Shown here: positions 47,100-57,344 of the stretch, piece by piece
Position numbering within the stretch: position 1 is the first letter of the stretch
Layout of the letters: each line of letters begins with the position of its first letter
Assembly: GCA_930367215.1 (NCBI GenBank)
Contig: OV884059.1
Coordinates: 68,915,393-68,979,392, forward strand
Reading direction: 5' to 3'
Length of the DNA: 64,000 nucleotides
From: Pollenia angustigena
Lineage: Eukaryota; Arthropoda; Insecta; Diptera; Polleniidae
Made by a program: the position numbers and the translations under genes
The notes under the pieces: model-generated
What the model saw: only the letters and a program-made list of their open reading frames with translations
Database searches by the model: none
Told to the model about the DNA's origin: nothing

Positions 47100-49301
47100 A
47101 TTTACTGCTTTCTTTATTTTTTGTTTACTTCCTTTTTTTCTTAACTGCTTTAATTGTAGCTCAGAGTTGTATTTTTATGGCTGAATTGACATATTTTGCC
47201 GATTTTTAGCAATTTAGTTATTTGACAACTAATAAATGGATTACATAAGAAACATAGAACCTGTCGACCGACAAGTCGATAGTGAGTGGGGCGCTTATGA
47301 GAACGACAATGAGTGACCTATTGTCGCTCGCTTAAGTTGTTGCTCGACATCGTGGGCCAGGCTGTAAATGTTCCTTTATTTAATACTCTAGTACGTTCTG
47401 TTTGCTGGGAAATTCTTACGTTAGTAGTATTTACATCTCTAAAAGAAGACTGAATATAATAAATTTACTAAAAACAAGAAACGTTCAATTTGAAATTTTG
47501 TCAAAATTAAAAATAATGAAAAATATACTTACATTCTTACATATTTACTTATTAAGAGTGTTTATATCAATGTGTGTATGTGTAAGTGTTTGACAGTGTA
47601 TGAGTATTATTATAACCTAAATATATTTTCAAGTATTTAAAGAAAGACATCACTTCAGTAGCAAAGTATCTACAGCAGGAGTTTTACAACTTGAAACTAC
47701 AATGAAATTATAAAAAATATTTTGTTCATTCTTAAGAAAACGAGAATGAATGTTTTTTACATTTCCCCCACTTCCACCTTCACACACACAGTGACTAAGT
47801 GCCTGAAATGAATGACTAAAAGTACATACAAATACGTAGATACAATGCACACTTTGCCAGAGATAGATCTTCTGGATATAGATGAGTGGATAAATATGCA
47901 ATATTTGCTGTTGACTTATTATTTTTTGTTGCTGTTGAGTTTCCTTGACAAAAAAAATAAAAAATTAAAGGAAAGGAAAGCAAACGTTTATATGAAACTT
48001 TTTGTGCATTTGTGTTTACAAAATAAAAGAAGCACTTCAAACTAAAAAGTTGCAGTGCGGCTAAAAAATGATAAAACAAAGAAACGAAAAAGTCCTTTAG
48101 AGCTGTTAGCAAAATTGAAATGCTTTTCCGGAGAAATAAAGTAAACGAAACGAAAATGGTAAATTATTTAATGCGAATCGGTCGAATAAATGTAACAGTT
48201 TTGTTAAAATGGAACTATGAGTATTCTTCTTGTTTGGACTGAAATGAAACAGAAATTATACAATGAACAGAGAGAATTTTTAGGGGTTTAGATCAGTCGT
48301 AATACATTTTCGGTAACCATTCTCTAATTTTATCTTGCTAAAAAATTGGTATAATGGAGTAATTTTTTGTTGCTATTTTAAAATAATAATAGTTTTTCAC
48401 TTGTGTTCTGCTGCAAATTACTTTTTATATTTATTTAAAAATACAATTTTAACTGATTTATCCCACTAAAATGGAGCTTTCATAGAAGCGCATATATGTA
48501 AGGGAGACATGAATTTTATTCGGCGAGTTCCCACTGTGCAACAATACATATTTGACACAGAAAGCACTCTATTCAGCGCATATAAAAATTGGTGAATGTA
48601 ACGATCAGCCCACACACAAAAATATGCTTCGTAGTAAGGGAATGTCGTGGCGCTTTAAATTTTATATTTGGGGGATTCACAAGGTGTGCTATTAGGTCAT
48701 ATCGCCATAATGTACTACATAATATTTTACAATTGTTTAAATAAAATACTGTTGTGTTTCAAACAAAATGAAAATTTTAATGTTGTGTTCATTGCTTCGT
48801 TATAACTGTACCGTAAAAATCTAAATTATAAGCGGCTGCCTACAGCAGTCATATATATTTCTTGTAATTATTTTAAGACATATGACCTTACAACTTTACG
48901 ACTACCTTGTTAATCCCCTACTTGTTTTTTTTAAATTGCGTAGCGCATAAATGTGCGCTTAATTTTAAAATTTTTAATTGGGACGTGCTTTGCCACCACT
49001 GATTTGGGTTATTAATATTAAATGCAGTAAGTGGCATAAAGGCCTCGTTACTCTTAAGTAAACGTGTACTTTGAGGATCAGCTGTTGCTTTTTTCTTATC
49101 AAGCTCATGTACAAATAGGTACTTTTACGTAAACGTGACGTTGCGTTACGGATGATCCTGATAAAATTAAAACTTTTCTCCGTTTATGCATATCAACTAT
49201 TAAAGAATTTTATGCTGTTTTTTTTTTAAGAAGTAGTATGTACACGACTTTTTCTATTTATTTTTGAATACAAAATCTACAAGTTACCAAATCTAAAATT
49301 A
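47100..49301. other. No gene seen
   Basis: A/T-rich DNA. Around 47255-47345 there are GTCGA/GCGAC inverted words. Frames at 47650-48112 occur on both strands over the same low-complexity text and have no recognisable domain. Confidence 0.4.
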
Positions 49302-49881
49302 AACAAGTATAGTCGGCCAAGCCCGACCATATGATACCCTACACCACAGTATTTAAAAACACATCATGCTTATGTGTCCATATAAATATAAATTTATCTA
49401 TGTTTATAAACTTCATGAAAATCGGTTTGAAAGTTTGTGAGAGGCAGAAATTGCCCCTATCTCCTCTCGTGGTCCTATTTTTTAAAAAATGCATACATTT
49501 TGTGTCCATATAGATATGGTTCTATCTATGTTTTAAATTTCATTGAAATCGGTTTGATAGTTTCTGATAGGAAGAAATTTCCCCCTATCTTCCCTCGTGG
49601 TCCTACTATTCGCCCCAGGCTTGGTCCTTGTGCCAATAAGAACCTATGACCAAAATTTCATCAAATTGTCTCCAAAATTGCGACCTGTGCTTTGCGCACA
49701 AGGTTACATGGACAGCCAGCCAGCCAGCCTGCCAGCCGGGCGGACATCGTTAGTTCGACTCAGAAAGTGATTCTAATACGATCGGTATACTTTAAGTTGG
49801 GTCTAGGACCAATATTTTAAGGCGTTACACACATCAGCACAAATGCATAATACCCTCTCCACTATTGTGGTGTGGGTATAA
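49302..49881 (+). repeat. Family B repeat, most complete copy
   Basis: The head AACAAGTATAGTCGGCCAAG then CCCGACCATATGATACCC forms a GTCGG/CCGAC hairpin, followed by paired CATGAAAATCGGTTTGA / CATTGAAATCGGTTTGA blocks, CCAGC tandem repeats (49718-49735) and an end CACTATTGTGGTGTGGGTAT. Its order of hairpin, TAYACCC and a terminal CCAYWRTGGTG inverted word parallels family A. Non-coding. Confidence 0.7.
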
Positions 49882-51400
49882 GAAGAGTCTTTTTTTGTAA
49901 TAATCGCTATAAATATGGACAATTATGACACGGTTGCGTATTTTTAGGAACTACCAACTATAAAAGTCGACTACAAGTTTTATGCCTAGTGTTGCCAGTA
50001 GTAGGGCACATCTTAAAAATGTCTTTTTTCCTTTTTATTCACAACTTTCGTTAGTGGCTAAAAAGTCATTGGTAAAATTGTAAAAAAGTTGAAATATTGC
50101 GTTGATATTTCTCTGCTTGCAATTTAAAGCAAACGAACACAAACACACACACTCAATCACACAAGGGCATATTCAATTTCAAATACCAATACCAAAATAT
50201 ATTTCAATAGCTACAAACATTTATAACTTTTAACCAAAAACACCAGAGAGAGGAGACACTTTTGTTAAACTCAAACATGAAGAACATTTTAATACATATG
50301 AAACTGTTATGGACAATGGGGCTGAAATCATCCATAACGTCTTTATTTCATGTTAAATCTTGATATTTTAATTTAATTTACCGAGAAAAATAGACATTCT
50401 TTCAATTCACTTAGTTATACATCATTAATTGCTACAATTCTATTCGATTAGTAAAGGTTTACTTAATTGCAGTATTTCCAACTCTGCAAAATCAAAAATG
50501 GCAAAATTTATAACAAAAAAAAAAAAAAAAAATAGTTGGTCGTAGAAGTACATATAATTCAAACAAGTAGGAGTGCTTTATTAAATTGCCGAATCTTATA
50601 TGTATACTAGCGTGGTCGTTAGTTGTATGGAGCATTTTTTTTGATTTCTTATATTCCACCCCAAATCGGTTCAGTTTTATGTAAAAAAAAAAAAAATTTC
50701 ATAGTGATAAGTTGTGGTTTAGGGGGGCGGTTGCCCCTCAAAGTTTGCCTTCAAGCCTATTTATTCAGATGTAATTTGTTTGCATATGACTATTACGGTG
50801 TCCCAAAATTCTTTTTTGTCAGAGGCTCAAGCATAATTTGAAAGCTTATAGGTTCCAGTATTTTTTAATTTTTTTTTTAGATTTTTAGGAAGAGGTTTAG
50901 TGGTCGCGCAAATCAAGTCTTTCTTAAAAATCTGGTTTTTCGGCCTTTTTTCAAACTTGACTCATAACTTTGTCAATAACCACGTTCATTTAATTTTTTG
51001 ACCGAATATTTCTTAAGAAAATTTCCCAAACTTTATTTCCATATGCAAAAACTTTAAGTTCCGGCAATATTTTTGTCCATTACGATTCCACATATTAAGT
51101 TCTTTTGTAATTTTTTTAACAAATTCTGTAAAATACGGCTTATTACTTTTCAAATTTATATGAAAGTTATAAAAACTAGTGACGCGATTTTGAATACCAA
51201 TAAGTTCTAAACAATTAAGGAAAACAAAAATGGAATTTTGTCCTACAGTTTCCGAGTATGTACCTTAAAAATGGTGATACTTTTTTCTTTATAATTTTTG
51301 TATATTTCCATTAATTTTTATTGTTACGTTTTAACTGTCATTAACTTCTGATATTTATTGATCTAAACCGTTACACGCTGTCATTTTAACTTTCTATTTT

Positions 51401-51760
51401 ATGTGTGCTCCAGGAGCTATCAATCGGGCTCGCTGGATAATGAAAATTATCTATTCATTGAAAATATGCATTTTCCGAAACCAGTTGCATTCATATATAG
51501 ACAAATCAACAGTTGATGCCTTCCTTGAATTTAGTTCATTTATTTTAAGAATAAATATCAAATATTGGTACCTCTGCCAGTGCCCTCGATACGCTCCTCT
51601 CAATGATCTGAGCCTATTAAAGGAATTGGATAGTTATAAAATTATTAATAAAGCAGTTGCAAGAGCCTCGCTTTAACTTTTCTAGGTCATCAGTGGTACT
51701 TTACTCCGAAATTGGCTGCCCCAGCGTTTTTTGATGAACGTATCGACACCAAAACTTAGC
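51401..51760 (+). pseudogene. Broken ORF of the long-TIR element
   Basis: An ATG frame of 91 codons reads APGAINRARWIMKIIYSLKI, then DLSLLKEL, and stops at 51676. A second frame at about 51687-51745 continues with GHQWYFTPKLAAPAFFDER. I recall a widespread insect ORF family with the same sequence of motifs (PGA-HARWM, then NDL-LK, then GH-WYL-E-AFFD) associated with transposons, but cannot name its function. The frameshift breaks this copy. A CCAG at the ATG-proximal end could also be a splice acceptor. Confidence 0.5.
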
Positions 51761-52239
51761 ACTTAATGACAAAAAAATATAACTCAGGAACGGTAAGAAC
51801 AAATTTAAAAATTGTTTATTCATATTAATAAGAATTAATTTGTCTTTCAAACTGCATCATTAGTTTTTTTTTCGTTTTTATTTAAACTTAAAAAGATGTA
51901 AAGCGTTATTACAAAATTTTTTTAAAAAATTACGAAACATTTTAATTAAGGGTATCTAAATGAGTAAACTCATCACCAAAACTTATAATTTTTTCACACA
52001 GGAATAAAGCTTGGATATTTTTCTTTAAAACTGTTTCCTCAGCAGTGAAGAAATTCGTGGTATTAACCAAGTTATGAGTAAAGTTAAAAAAAGGCCGAAA
52101 CTCCGTTTTTTATGAAAACCTATTCCTAAAATTCTTAAAAAAAAAAAACTAAAAAACTTTACCCTATAAGCTTTTAAATTTTAATTGAGCAACTATGAAA
52201 ATCAGAAAGAAAAAATTTTTTGGGACACCCTAATGACTA

Positions 52240-52694
52240 TCTCTTTAAAAAAAAAAATATTTTACAAGAATATAATATATGGCAATATTTTAGCCCTTCT
52301 AGTCAACAACATTAGCCTCAAAGAAAGTTTTTTTCTAAAATTAATATTTTAAAAAATAATGAAGAAAATAACAAACAAAATACCAAACATTTTATATACG
52401 TTTTATATATTGGGGATTTCATGTCAAGTGACCCAATTTTTAAATCGATGTCTTCCGAATTGCACCAAGGTTAGTCCTATTTAATTGTAGCTTAGACACA
52501 AATTTTCGACAAGATAGGTCGAAAAGTTTCTGAGTTAGAGGGGGTCAAAACTTGACATTTTGGCCATACAGGTGTTGTTTCTCATTTATGTAACTTATAA
52601 CCTATTGGTGATAGCAAAATTTGTCTCAAGTACTTTCGATAGCTATTTGATCAATCTTGTGCTTAAACTTTTTTTTTATGTTTTTTCAAAGAGA
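52240..52694. mobile_element. TA-flanked MITE, 455 bp, with captured palindrome arm
   Basis: Ends TCTCTTTAAAAAA and TTTTTTCAAAGAGA, flanked by TA (52238-52239 and 52695-52696). The opposite arm at about 50785-50800 shows the empty site. Inside, 52410-52680 matches the arm text at 3621-3900. Confidence 0.75.
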
Positions 52695-52854
52695 TAGTCA
52701 TATGCAAACAAATTACATTTGAATAAATGGGCTTGAAGGGAAACTTTGAGGGGTGGACGCCCCCCTAAAACATGTTTTATGTTTTACATAAAACTGAACC
52801 GATTTGGGGAGAAGAATATAAAAAAAAAAAAAATAACGGCCACGTTAAGGTATA

Positions 52855-53440
52855 CCCTTGATAATTACAGCACTTCTGAAATCGGATTGTTACCATGTGC
52901 GTAAAGTTCAGGTGACAATGTTGCAGATAATTTGATGAAATTGTTTTAATTCGTTTGTGTTATTATAAAATTTGTTGTTTGTTGTCATTTAATGTTGCTT
53001 TTGCTTTAACTCCTTTTTTTTTTGCGGCAATGAAGCGATGCAAGCGTAAAATTTATTTTCTTGCTGTCATTTTATTTAAGGGTTTCTCACGGCAATAAAG
53101 CAAATCAAGAGTGAAATTTATTTTGTACGTTTGTGTGTGAGATATTTGCTGCAATACCCAAACAGTGGCCTGTACAGCAAAACAATACTTAATAAACTTA
53201 AAAATAGTGGATATGGATTTAAATTAACGCTTTATAACTCAGAAACCGCAAACAATTTCGTGAAACTGGTTTTAGATTCAGACTAAATTTTTTTAATAAT
53301 GGTCGGTAGGTCACACCAATAACAAGCGGACGAAATGTCAATGTCTGTCACTTGTGTTATGGTTGTCGTCAGAGGCATTTTATTGAAATAATAAACTAAA
53401 TTATTTCTTTACACACCAACAACAATTTTTTTTTTAATTA
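52855..53440. other. No gene seen
   Basis: The first bases continue the family A target; the remainder is A/T-rich. A TTGTGTTATGGTTGTCGTCA block at 53352 resembles the start of family F at 46658. Confidence 0.4.
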
Positions 53441-53527
53441 TATGTGCCAGTTTCAGTTAAAATGGACCAGACCTATGGATGGAGCAAATCCAACGATGTT
53501 ATGAAAACTTATCCGTCATATTGGCTC

Positions 53528-53622
53528 CGCCATTTTGAATTTTCAAAATCTAATACCAGATTCTTTATCTTCAACCTCAAAAACCTCCCGGATGATAAGT
53601 TTAAAGCCATAAAAGTGTTCAG
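53528..53622 (+). repeat. CCGCCATTTTGAATTTT unit, left copy
   Basis: A unit running CCGCCATTTTGAATTTTC, AAAATCTAATACCAGATTC, then GCCATAAAAGTGTTCAGG. Two more copies lie at 55050-55160 and 55228-55320 on the far side of the SAM-domain gene. Confidence 0.7.
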
Positions 53623-53659
53623 GAGTATTTATTTATGCTCAAGCTGTACATAACTATAA

Positions 53660-53990
53660 AATGTTTGGGTACATTTTTGAATATGCAACTTTGCGCATAA
53701 ATTATGCCTAATAATCGTAAATTGTGCACAATCTATTAAAATTGTGCATAAGTTATACACACAAAAAATGCACAGTTTGTGAACATTGTTCATAGCCTTA
53801 TTATTTGAGAATTAAACACAATTGTTCATAATATATGAACATTGTGCATGAACGACTATTAACACTTATTGTTAATGAGTTATGATTACTTGTGCATAGA
53901 TTTTACCCAACACTTTGATATGTTTCTATCTTGGTCATAAGTTGTGCCCATTTATGCATAGATTATGAACAATGCGTACACATTTGGATA
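53660..53990. repeat. GTGCATA/TATGAAC repeat field, left of the SAM gene
   Basis: At least a dozen variants of TTGTGCATAAGTTATG and GCATAGATTATGAACAA in both orientations. The same field recurs at 54755-55015. The pair encloses the spliced gene like subterminal repeats of a DNA transposon. Confidence 0.65.
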
Positions 53991-54056
53991 ATGAGTATGC
54001 ATTAATTGCAAGTTAGTTTTACTTATGTTCTTTGTTTTAAGAGTGCCGGTTGTGTT

Positions 54057-54135
54057 TAGAAGCGACAGGAGTTGAAGTGAAGTGAAGTGAATATTATTAA
54101 GAAATATATAATTGTGCAAATTAAGAAAACCAGAG
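54057..54135 (+). other. Candidate 5' non-coding exon of the SAM-domain gene
   Basis: GAAGTGAAGTGAAGTGAA-rich leader ending AACCAGAG|GTAAGC, a strong 5' splice consensus (GT at 54136). Placed by splice site only; the transcription start is unknown. Confidence 0.35.
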
Positions 54136-54308
54136 GTAAGCATTGAGTTATTATCATATATTTATCATAGAACAAAGAGAACTGATATAGCCAATTGTTT
54201 TTCTGACTGGGTAGTTGCTTGACGAACTATTTATGGCGTTCTGGTTTAGCTGATTTGGTTTACTTTTTGTTTGTGTTTTGAAGAAAAACATCCATTGAAG
54301 TGCTAAAT

Positions 54309-54839
54309 ATGGAAAACATCGCAGGTCAACAAAGCAGTGATTTTATGTTTTCTACAAATTTAGAAGGTATTAATTTATATTTTAATTTAATTTGCTGTTA
54401 TTTCGGTATGCTTGTTGTATATTTGTTATGTACGGGTTGGTTTTTTTAAAACATTTCTGTTTACTTTTTTCCTTTAAATTCAGATTTGGCAGCCGCTGAC
54501 ATTGTCACTGTAGATGTAGACTCTGAATTTTTCAGTCTATTAAATAAATATGGACTAGAAGAGTATTATTTGTCCTTAATAAATGCCAAAATAAATATCG
54601 ACTGCTTCAAGGCCATGACAGAAGCTGACATTAAAGAAATTTTTAATGATGAAATTGGCACTCGCATTAAGCACATGTGCTTTCAAATAAAGACATTTGA
54701 AAATAAAATAAAATTTTGTTTCTTTAATACTAGCAGAAGGTGTAAAATTTGTTCCTATTTGTTCACAATCTATAAAAATGTTGCTCATAACCTTTGCACA
54801 GTTGTTCATAGTCTTTTCCCAGTTGTTCACAATCTATGA
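54309..54839 (+). CDS. Small spliced gene with SAM-like domain
   Basis: Exon one starts at ATG 54309 (19 codons, MENIAGQQSSDFMFSTNLE) and ends at 54366 before GTATTA. The acceptor is TTTAAATTCAG at 54483, and exon two runs on in frame to a stop at 54837, giving about 137 residues. Residues about 30-90 (FFSLLNKYGLEEYYLSLINA, IDCFKAMTEADIKEIF, IGTRIKHMCFQI) have the helix pattern of a sterile alpha motif: L-KYGLEEY, a D-x-LT-DL-like turn and an IG-R-K helix. SAM domains mediate protein-protein or RNA contacts. The C-terminal third (CKICSYLF, VAHNLCTVVH) is translated repeat DNA, so the true gene probably has a lost or further spliced 3' part. Flanking GTGCATA repeats suggest that it may belong to a mobile element rather than to the host. 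Product unnamed. Confidence 0.6.
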
Positions 54840-55015
54840 AAATGATGTTCATAATCTATGCCTAGTTGTTCGTAAAACATGCTCATAGTGCTGAACTTAA
54901 GTTATGAACAAGTGTGCATAGATTATGAACAACTGTTCTTGGTCGTTTTTTGTGAACAATTTGTGCATAAGTCGTGCCCATACCGCATAACTTCTGCACA
55001 CAATTCTCTCCGTGT
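54755..55015. repeat. GTGCATA/TATGAAC repeat field, right of the SAM gene
   Basis: TTGTTCAYARTCTATG-type words repeat about every 25-35 bases (54765-54880), then occur in the opposite orientation (GTGCATAGATTATGAACAA at 54912). The field ends near CACAATTCTCTCCGTG, a possible terminus. Confidence 0.65.
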
Positions 55016-55049
55016 ATCAAAATAAACTCTTTAAACTTCCAAAAAAAAA

Positions 55050-55325
55050 GTCCGCCATATTGAATCCGTTTTTTTAAATTTTCAAAATCTAATACCAGAT
55101 TCGTAATCTTCGACCCTAAAAACAACCAGGCAACGAGTTTCAAGCCATAAAAGCATTCAGGCATATCAAAATCCACTAGATTCAAACAAACCCAATAACA
55201 TTACAAAAAATATTCAACCGCATTGGATCCGCCATTTTGAATTTTTAAAATACAATGCCAGATTCGTAATCAGCGACCCCCTAAACACCACGAGCTTCGA
55301 GCTGTAAAAGCGTTCAGGTGTTTCA
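55050..55325 (+). repeat. Two tandem CCGCCATTTTGAATTTT units
   Basis: Units at about 55050-55160 and 55228-55320, spacing about 178 bp, each with TACCAGATTCGTAATC-like text and ending AAAGCRTTCAGG. They continue the array interrupted after 53622. Confidence 0.7.
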
Positions 55326-55689
55326 AAATTAACTTGTTTACTTCAAAATCGTTTTTCTCCAAAACTCATTTTTTCCCACAGGTCAATTCTAACTGAAACT
55401 GACACGTATCTATTTTTTGTTCACTGCATTGTTTATTTTTTGTTCTCTACATTGTTTTGTTAATACTACATTTACACCTACGCAAAATCTAGTACTTACG
55501 AGATTTCTAGCCAAATCTAGTTGTTTTTGACTAGATTTCCCATACAAAACAAAATCTACTTCGTGACTAGATTTCGACGAAATCTACTCATAATCTAGTA
55601 GTACTTAATGATGCAACTATGGTTTTTTCAATATAGCACTAAAGAATACTTCCCTGCACAAGAAAAAATTACATTAAAAAAAACCACAC

Positions 55690-56160
55690 TCGTAAAACTC
55701 CTCTGAGTGGAGAAGCAGTTCGCGCTTTTTGTCATTTTTTCTTAAGGGCAAACAGGTCGTTTTTGTTTGTCTGCTTTTTTGCGTTTTGCGTTGTCACCCC
55801 GCATTGGTTAGTGTTTCGGCGTCGTATAACTGTACCGAGTTACAGTTTTTGCGTATCTGCATTAACTATATGCAATCGTGTTTATCCTCAATGTTTTGAT
55901 GTGTTGTCTAGTGGAGAACCAAAGAAAAAACTCATGTGACTGGTGGAGAACCATATATAACTCAGACGTTTTACTGGTGGATTACCAAGGAAATACTCTG
56001 GAGCTTATTCTGAAAGCTCTTCGCCTTCCTATACGAAGGTCTAGGTCGATCGAGGATTTGTGGATGAGGCTCCAACAAACCGTGTGATACCCTGGCAATA
56101 TAACTCTAGTTAGTTAGCCAAAAATTTTAGTGTTTAAGCAAAATCAAAAAAAAAACCAAA
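55690..56160 (+). repeat. Family F repeat, copy 2
   Basis: Diverged copy of 46650-47085 in the same orientation. Repeats of TGGTGGAGAACCATA at 55910-55990 lead into a frame (55878-56087) encoding LELILKALRLPIRRSRSIED, an SAP-like motif comparable to the N-terminal gag region of the gypsy element next door. It ends in A-rich DNA in which the gypsy element inserted. Confidence 0.55.
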
Positions 56161-56518
56161 CAAAAATTTGTGACGAACAAAGTTGCCTAGGAGCTCGTTT
56201 TGGTTCACACAGTATTTGGGCTGTGATTATGGCTATGAATTTATTTTTTATTTATTGTAAACTGTAATGGATTTATTTTGTTATTCCGGTGAATTTATAT
56301 TTTTTTGTTATTATTTCATTTAAACTGTAATAAATTATGTTAGTTGTAAGTTTAAATTAGTTCTAAGTTTAAATTTAACGGATGGTAGAACGCCATCTGT
56401 GTGTCAGAAGATGAAGCTTATTTATATTGTGTCAACCCTGAGTTGCGAACAGATGTTCACATACCAGATGGTGGAGTGGTATGTGTGTGTGTGTACTATG
56501 CATGCACAAGAAAAACAG

Positions 56519-56525
56519 TATAAAA
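56519..56525 (+). promoter_or_regulatory. LTR TATA box
   Basis: TATAAAA followed by GGGCAAACATT. Predicted start of transcription, and of R, about 25-30 bases downstream. The same motif lies in the 3' LTR at 62773-62779. Confidence 0.7.
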
Positions 56526-56838
56526 GGGCAAACATTAACTGATGCATGGCAGTCGGTCGTGGGATCGCAATAGGGTAAGACCTACTTAGGGTAGTGGTTA
56601 CACATCCTAATTATTCTTATACTATTTTGATCCACTCGTTTGCTCCCTGGTATACTGAGAAGTTAGGCAGCTCGTGTGTGGGTACACCACCTGTTGTCTT
56701 GGCTTCATCGTAGCGATTGGGAATCGATCCAGCCGTGTGTGGGTACACCTCGGTTGGTTTTGAGTCTCCGTCCGAACCTGGTCTAGCGAGGAACGAGCGT
56801 TAATCGTTGTTTTTGTAATTATTTGTATTGTGATAGTA

Positions 56839-56844
56839 AATAAA
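56839..56844 (+). promoter_or_regulatory. LTR polyadenylation signal
   Basis: AATAAA in the 5' LTR; its equivalent in the 3' LTR at 63093-63098 would be used to end the genomic RNA. Confidence 0.65.
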
Positions 56845-56897
56845 GTGTATTGTTTATAACGTTTTGTGAAAACCGAAGAGTTTTATCGTATAGCCGT

Positions 56898-57317
56898 ATG
56901 AACCTGGACACCGTTGAGCTTACTCCAGCGACCAGCGGAAAACGTGTCGTTACAATGGCGCCCGAGCAGGGACCTGATGGTCCAAAAACTACAACTACTT
57001 CCACAGCCGGAGACTACCCCCCGAAGACGATGAGAACCACATGGGTCTATTACCTGAAGAAGGATGAATTGGTCATTTATTTGCAAAAATTCCAGCAAAA
57101 TCAGACAGGCACCGTAGACGAGATGAGGAAACGATTGGCACAGTTCGTAACTGCCGATCATGACGATGCCACGAGGATGGAGCTTCTACAGCTACAGGCT
57201 CAGCACGAAAATACTCTGCCTGTCTCCCCTCGTGCACTGTTAAAGGTACCCAATATTGAAGGGAGAGGTCAGCTGGACCCTCACAAGCCCAGCTCAGCAT
57301 CACAACCACTGGACTGA
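56898..57317 (+). CDS. gag: gag N-terminal ORF, ending at an in-frame UGA
   Basis: About 139 residues if started at ATG 56898 inside the LTR, or 120 if started at ATG 56955 overlapping the primer-binding site. Residues matching TWVYYLKKDELVIYLQKF and GTVDEMRKRLAQFV form an SAP-like helix pair seen at the start of gag in a group of arthropod gypsy elements. The frame ends at UGA 57315-57317, and the same frame reopens immediately and leads to ATG 57345 of the gag-pol ORF with no length change. Either this is a nonsense mutation in this copy or gag is read through; the codon after UGA is AAC, not the CUA-type context favoured for readthrough. No zinc knuckle is present. Confidence 0.75.
   Translation: MNLDTVELTPATSGKRVVTMAPEQGPDGPKTTTTSTAGDYPPKTMRTTWVYYLKKDELVIYLQKFQQNQTGTVDEMRKRLAQFVTADHDDATRMELLQLQAQHENTLPVSPRALLKVPNIEGRGQLDPHKPSSASQPLD
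56956..56973 (+). promoter_or_regulatory. Primer-binding site (tRNA-Lys type)
   Basis: TGGCGCCCGAGCAGGGAC begins one base after the LTR. It matches the complement of the 3' end of tRNA-Lys(UUU) at 17 of 18 positions as I recall that tRNA. The preceding A makes ATG with its first bases, in frame with gag. Confidence 0.85.
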
Positions 57318-57344
57318 AACTGTCAACCGAAACCCAACCGGGGA

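Larger units (their letters stand above)
50607..52850 (+). mobile_element. Long-TIR DNA element, 2.24 kb, inserted in a family A repeat
   Basis: The left end CTAGCGTGGTCGTTAG and the complement of the right end (CCTTAACGTGGCCGTTA) begin inverted arms of about 390 bp (50607-51000; right arm 52020-52850, split by a MITE). TATA lies on each side (50603-50606 and 52851-52854). The flanks join to give the family A text GCCGAATCTTATAT-TATACCCTT. The middle encodes a broken ORF at 51401-51760. Without the MITE it is about 1.8 kb. The superfamily is not determined; TA-type duplication and coding remnant are the main clues. Confidence 0.72.
56169..56954 (+). repeat. 5' long terminal repeat, 786 bp
   Basis: Starts TGTGACGAAC and ends CGTTACA (TG...CA). 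Contains TATAAAA at 56519-56525 and AATAAA at 56839-56844. It carries a 7-base GACCAGC insertion near 56930 that is absent from the 3' LTR. The last 57 bases are open in the gag frame (ATG at 56898). Confidence 0.95.

Noticed and set aside
53660..55015. CRISPR-like array
   Set aside because: The GTGCATA words vary, occur in both orientations and have no regular spacers; the genome is eukaryotic.
56850..57317. 155-residue ORF starting at 56850
   Set aside because: The first codon is TTG. The first ATGs in this frame are at 56898 and 56955, so the upstream residues are not used.
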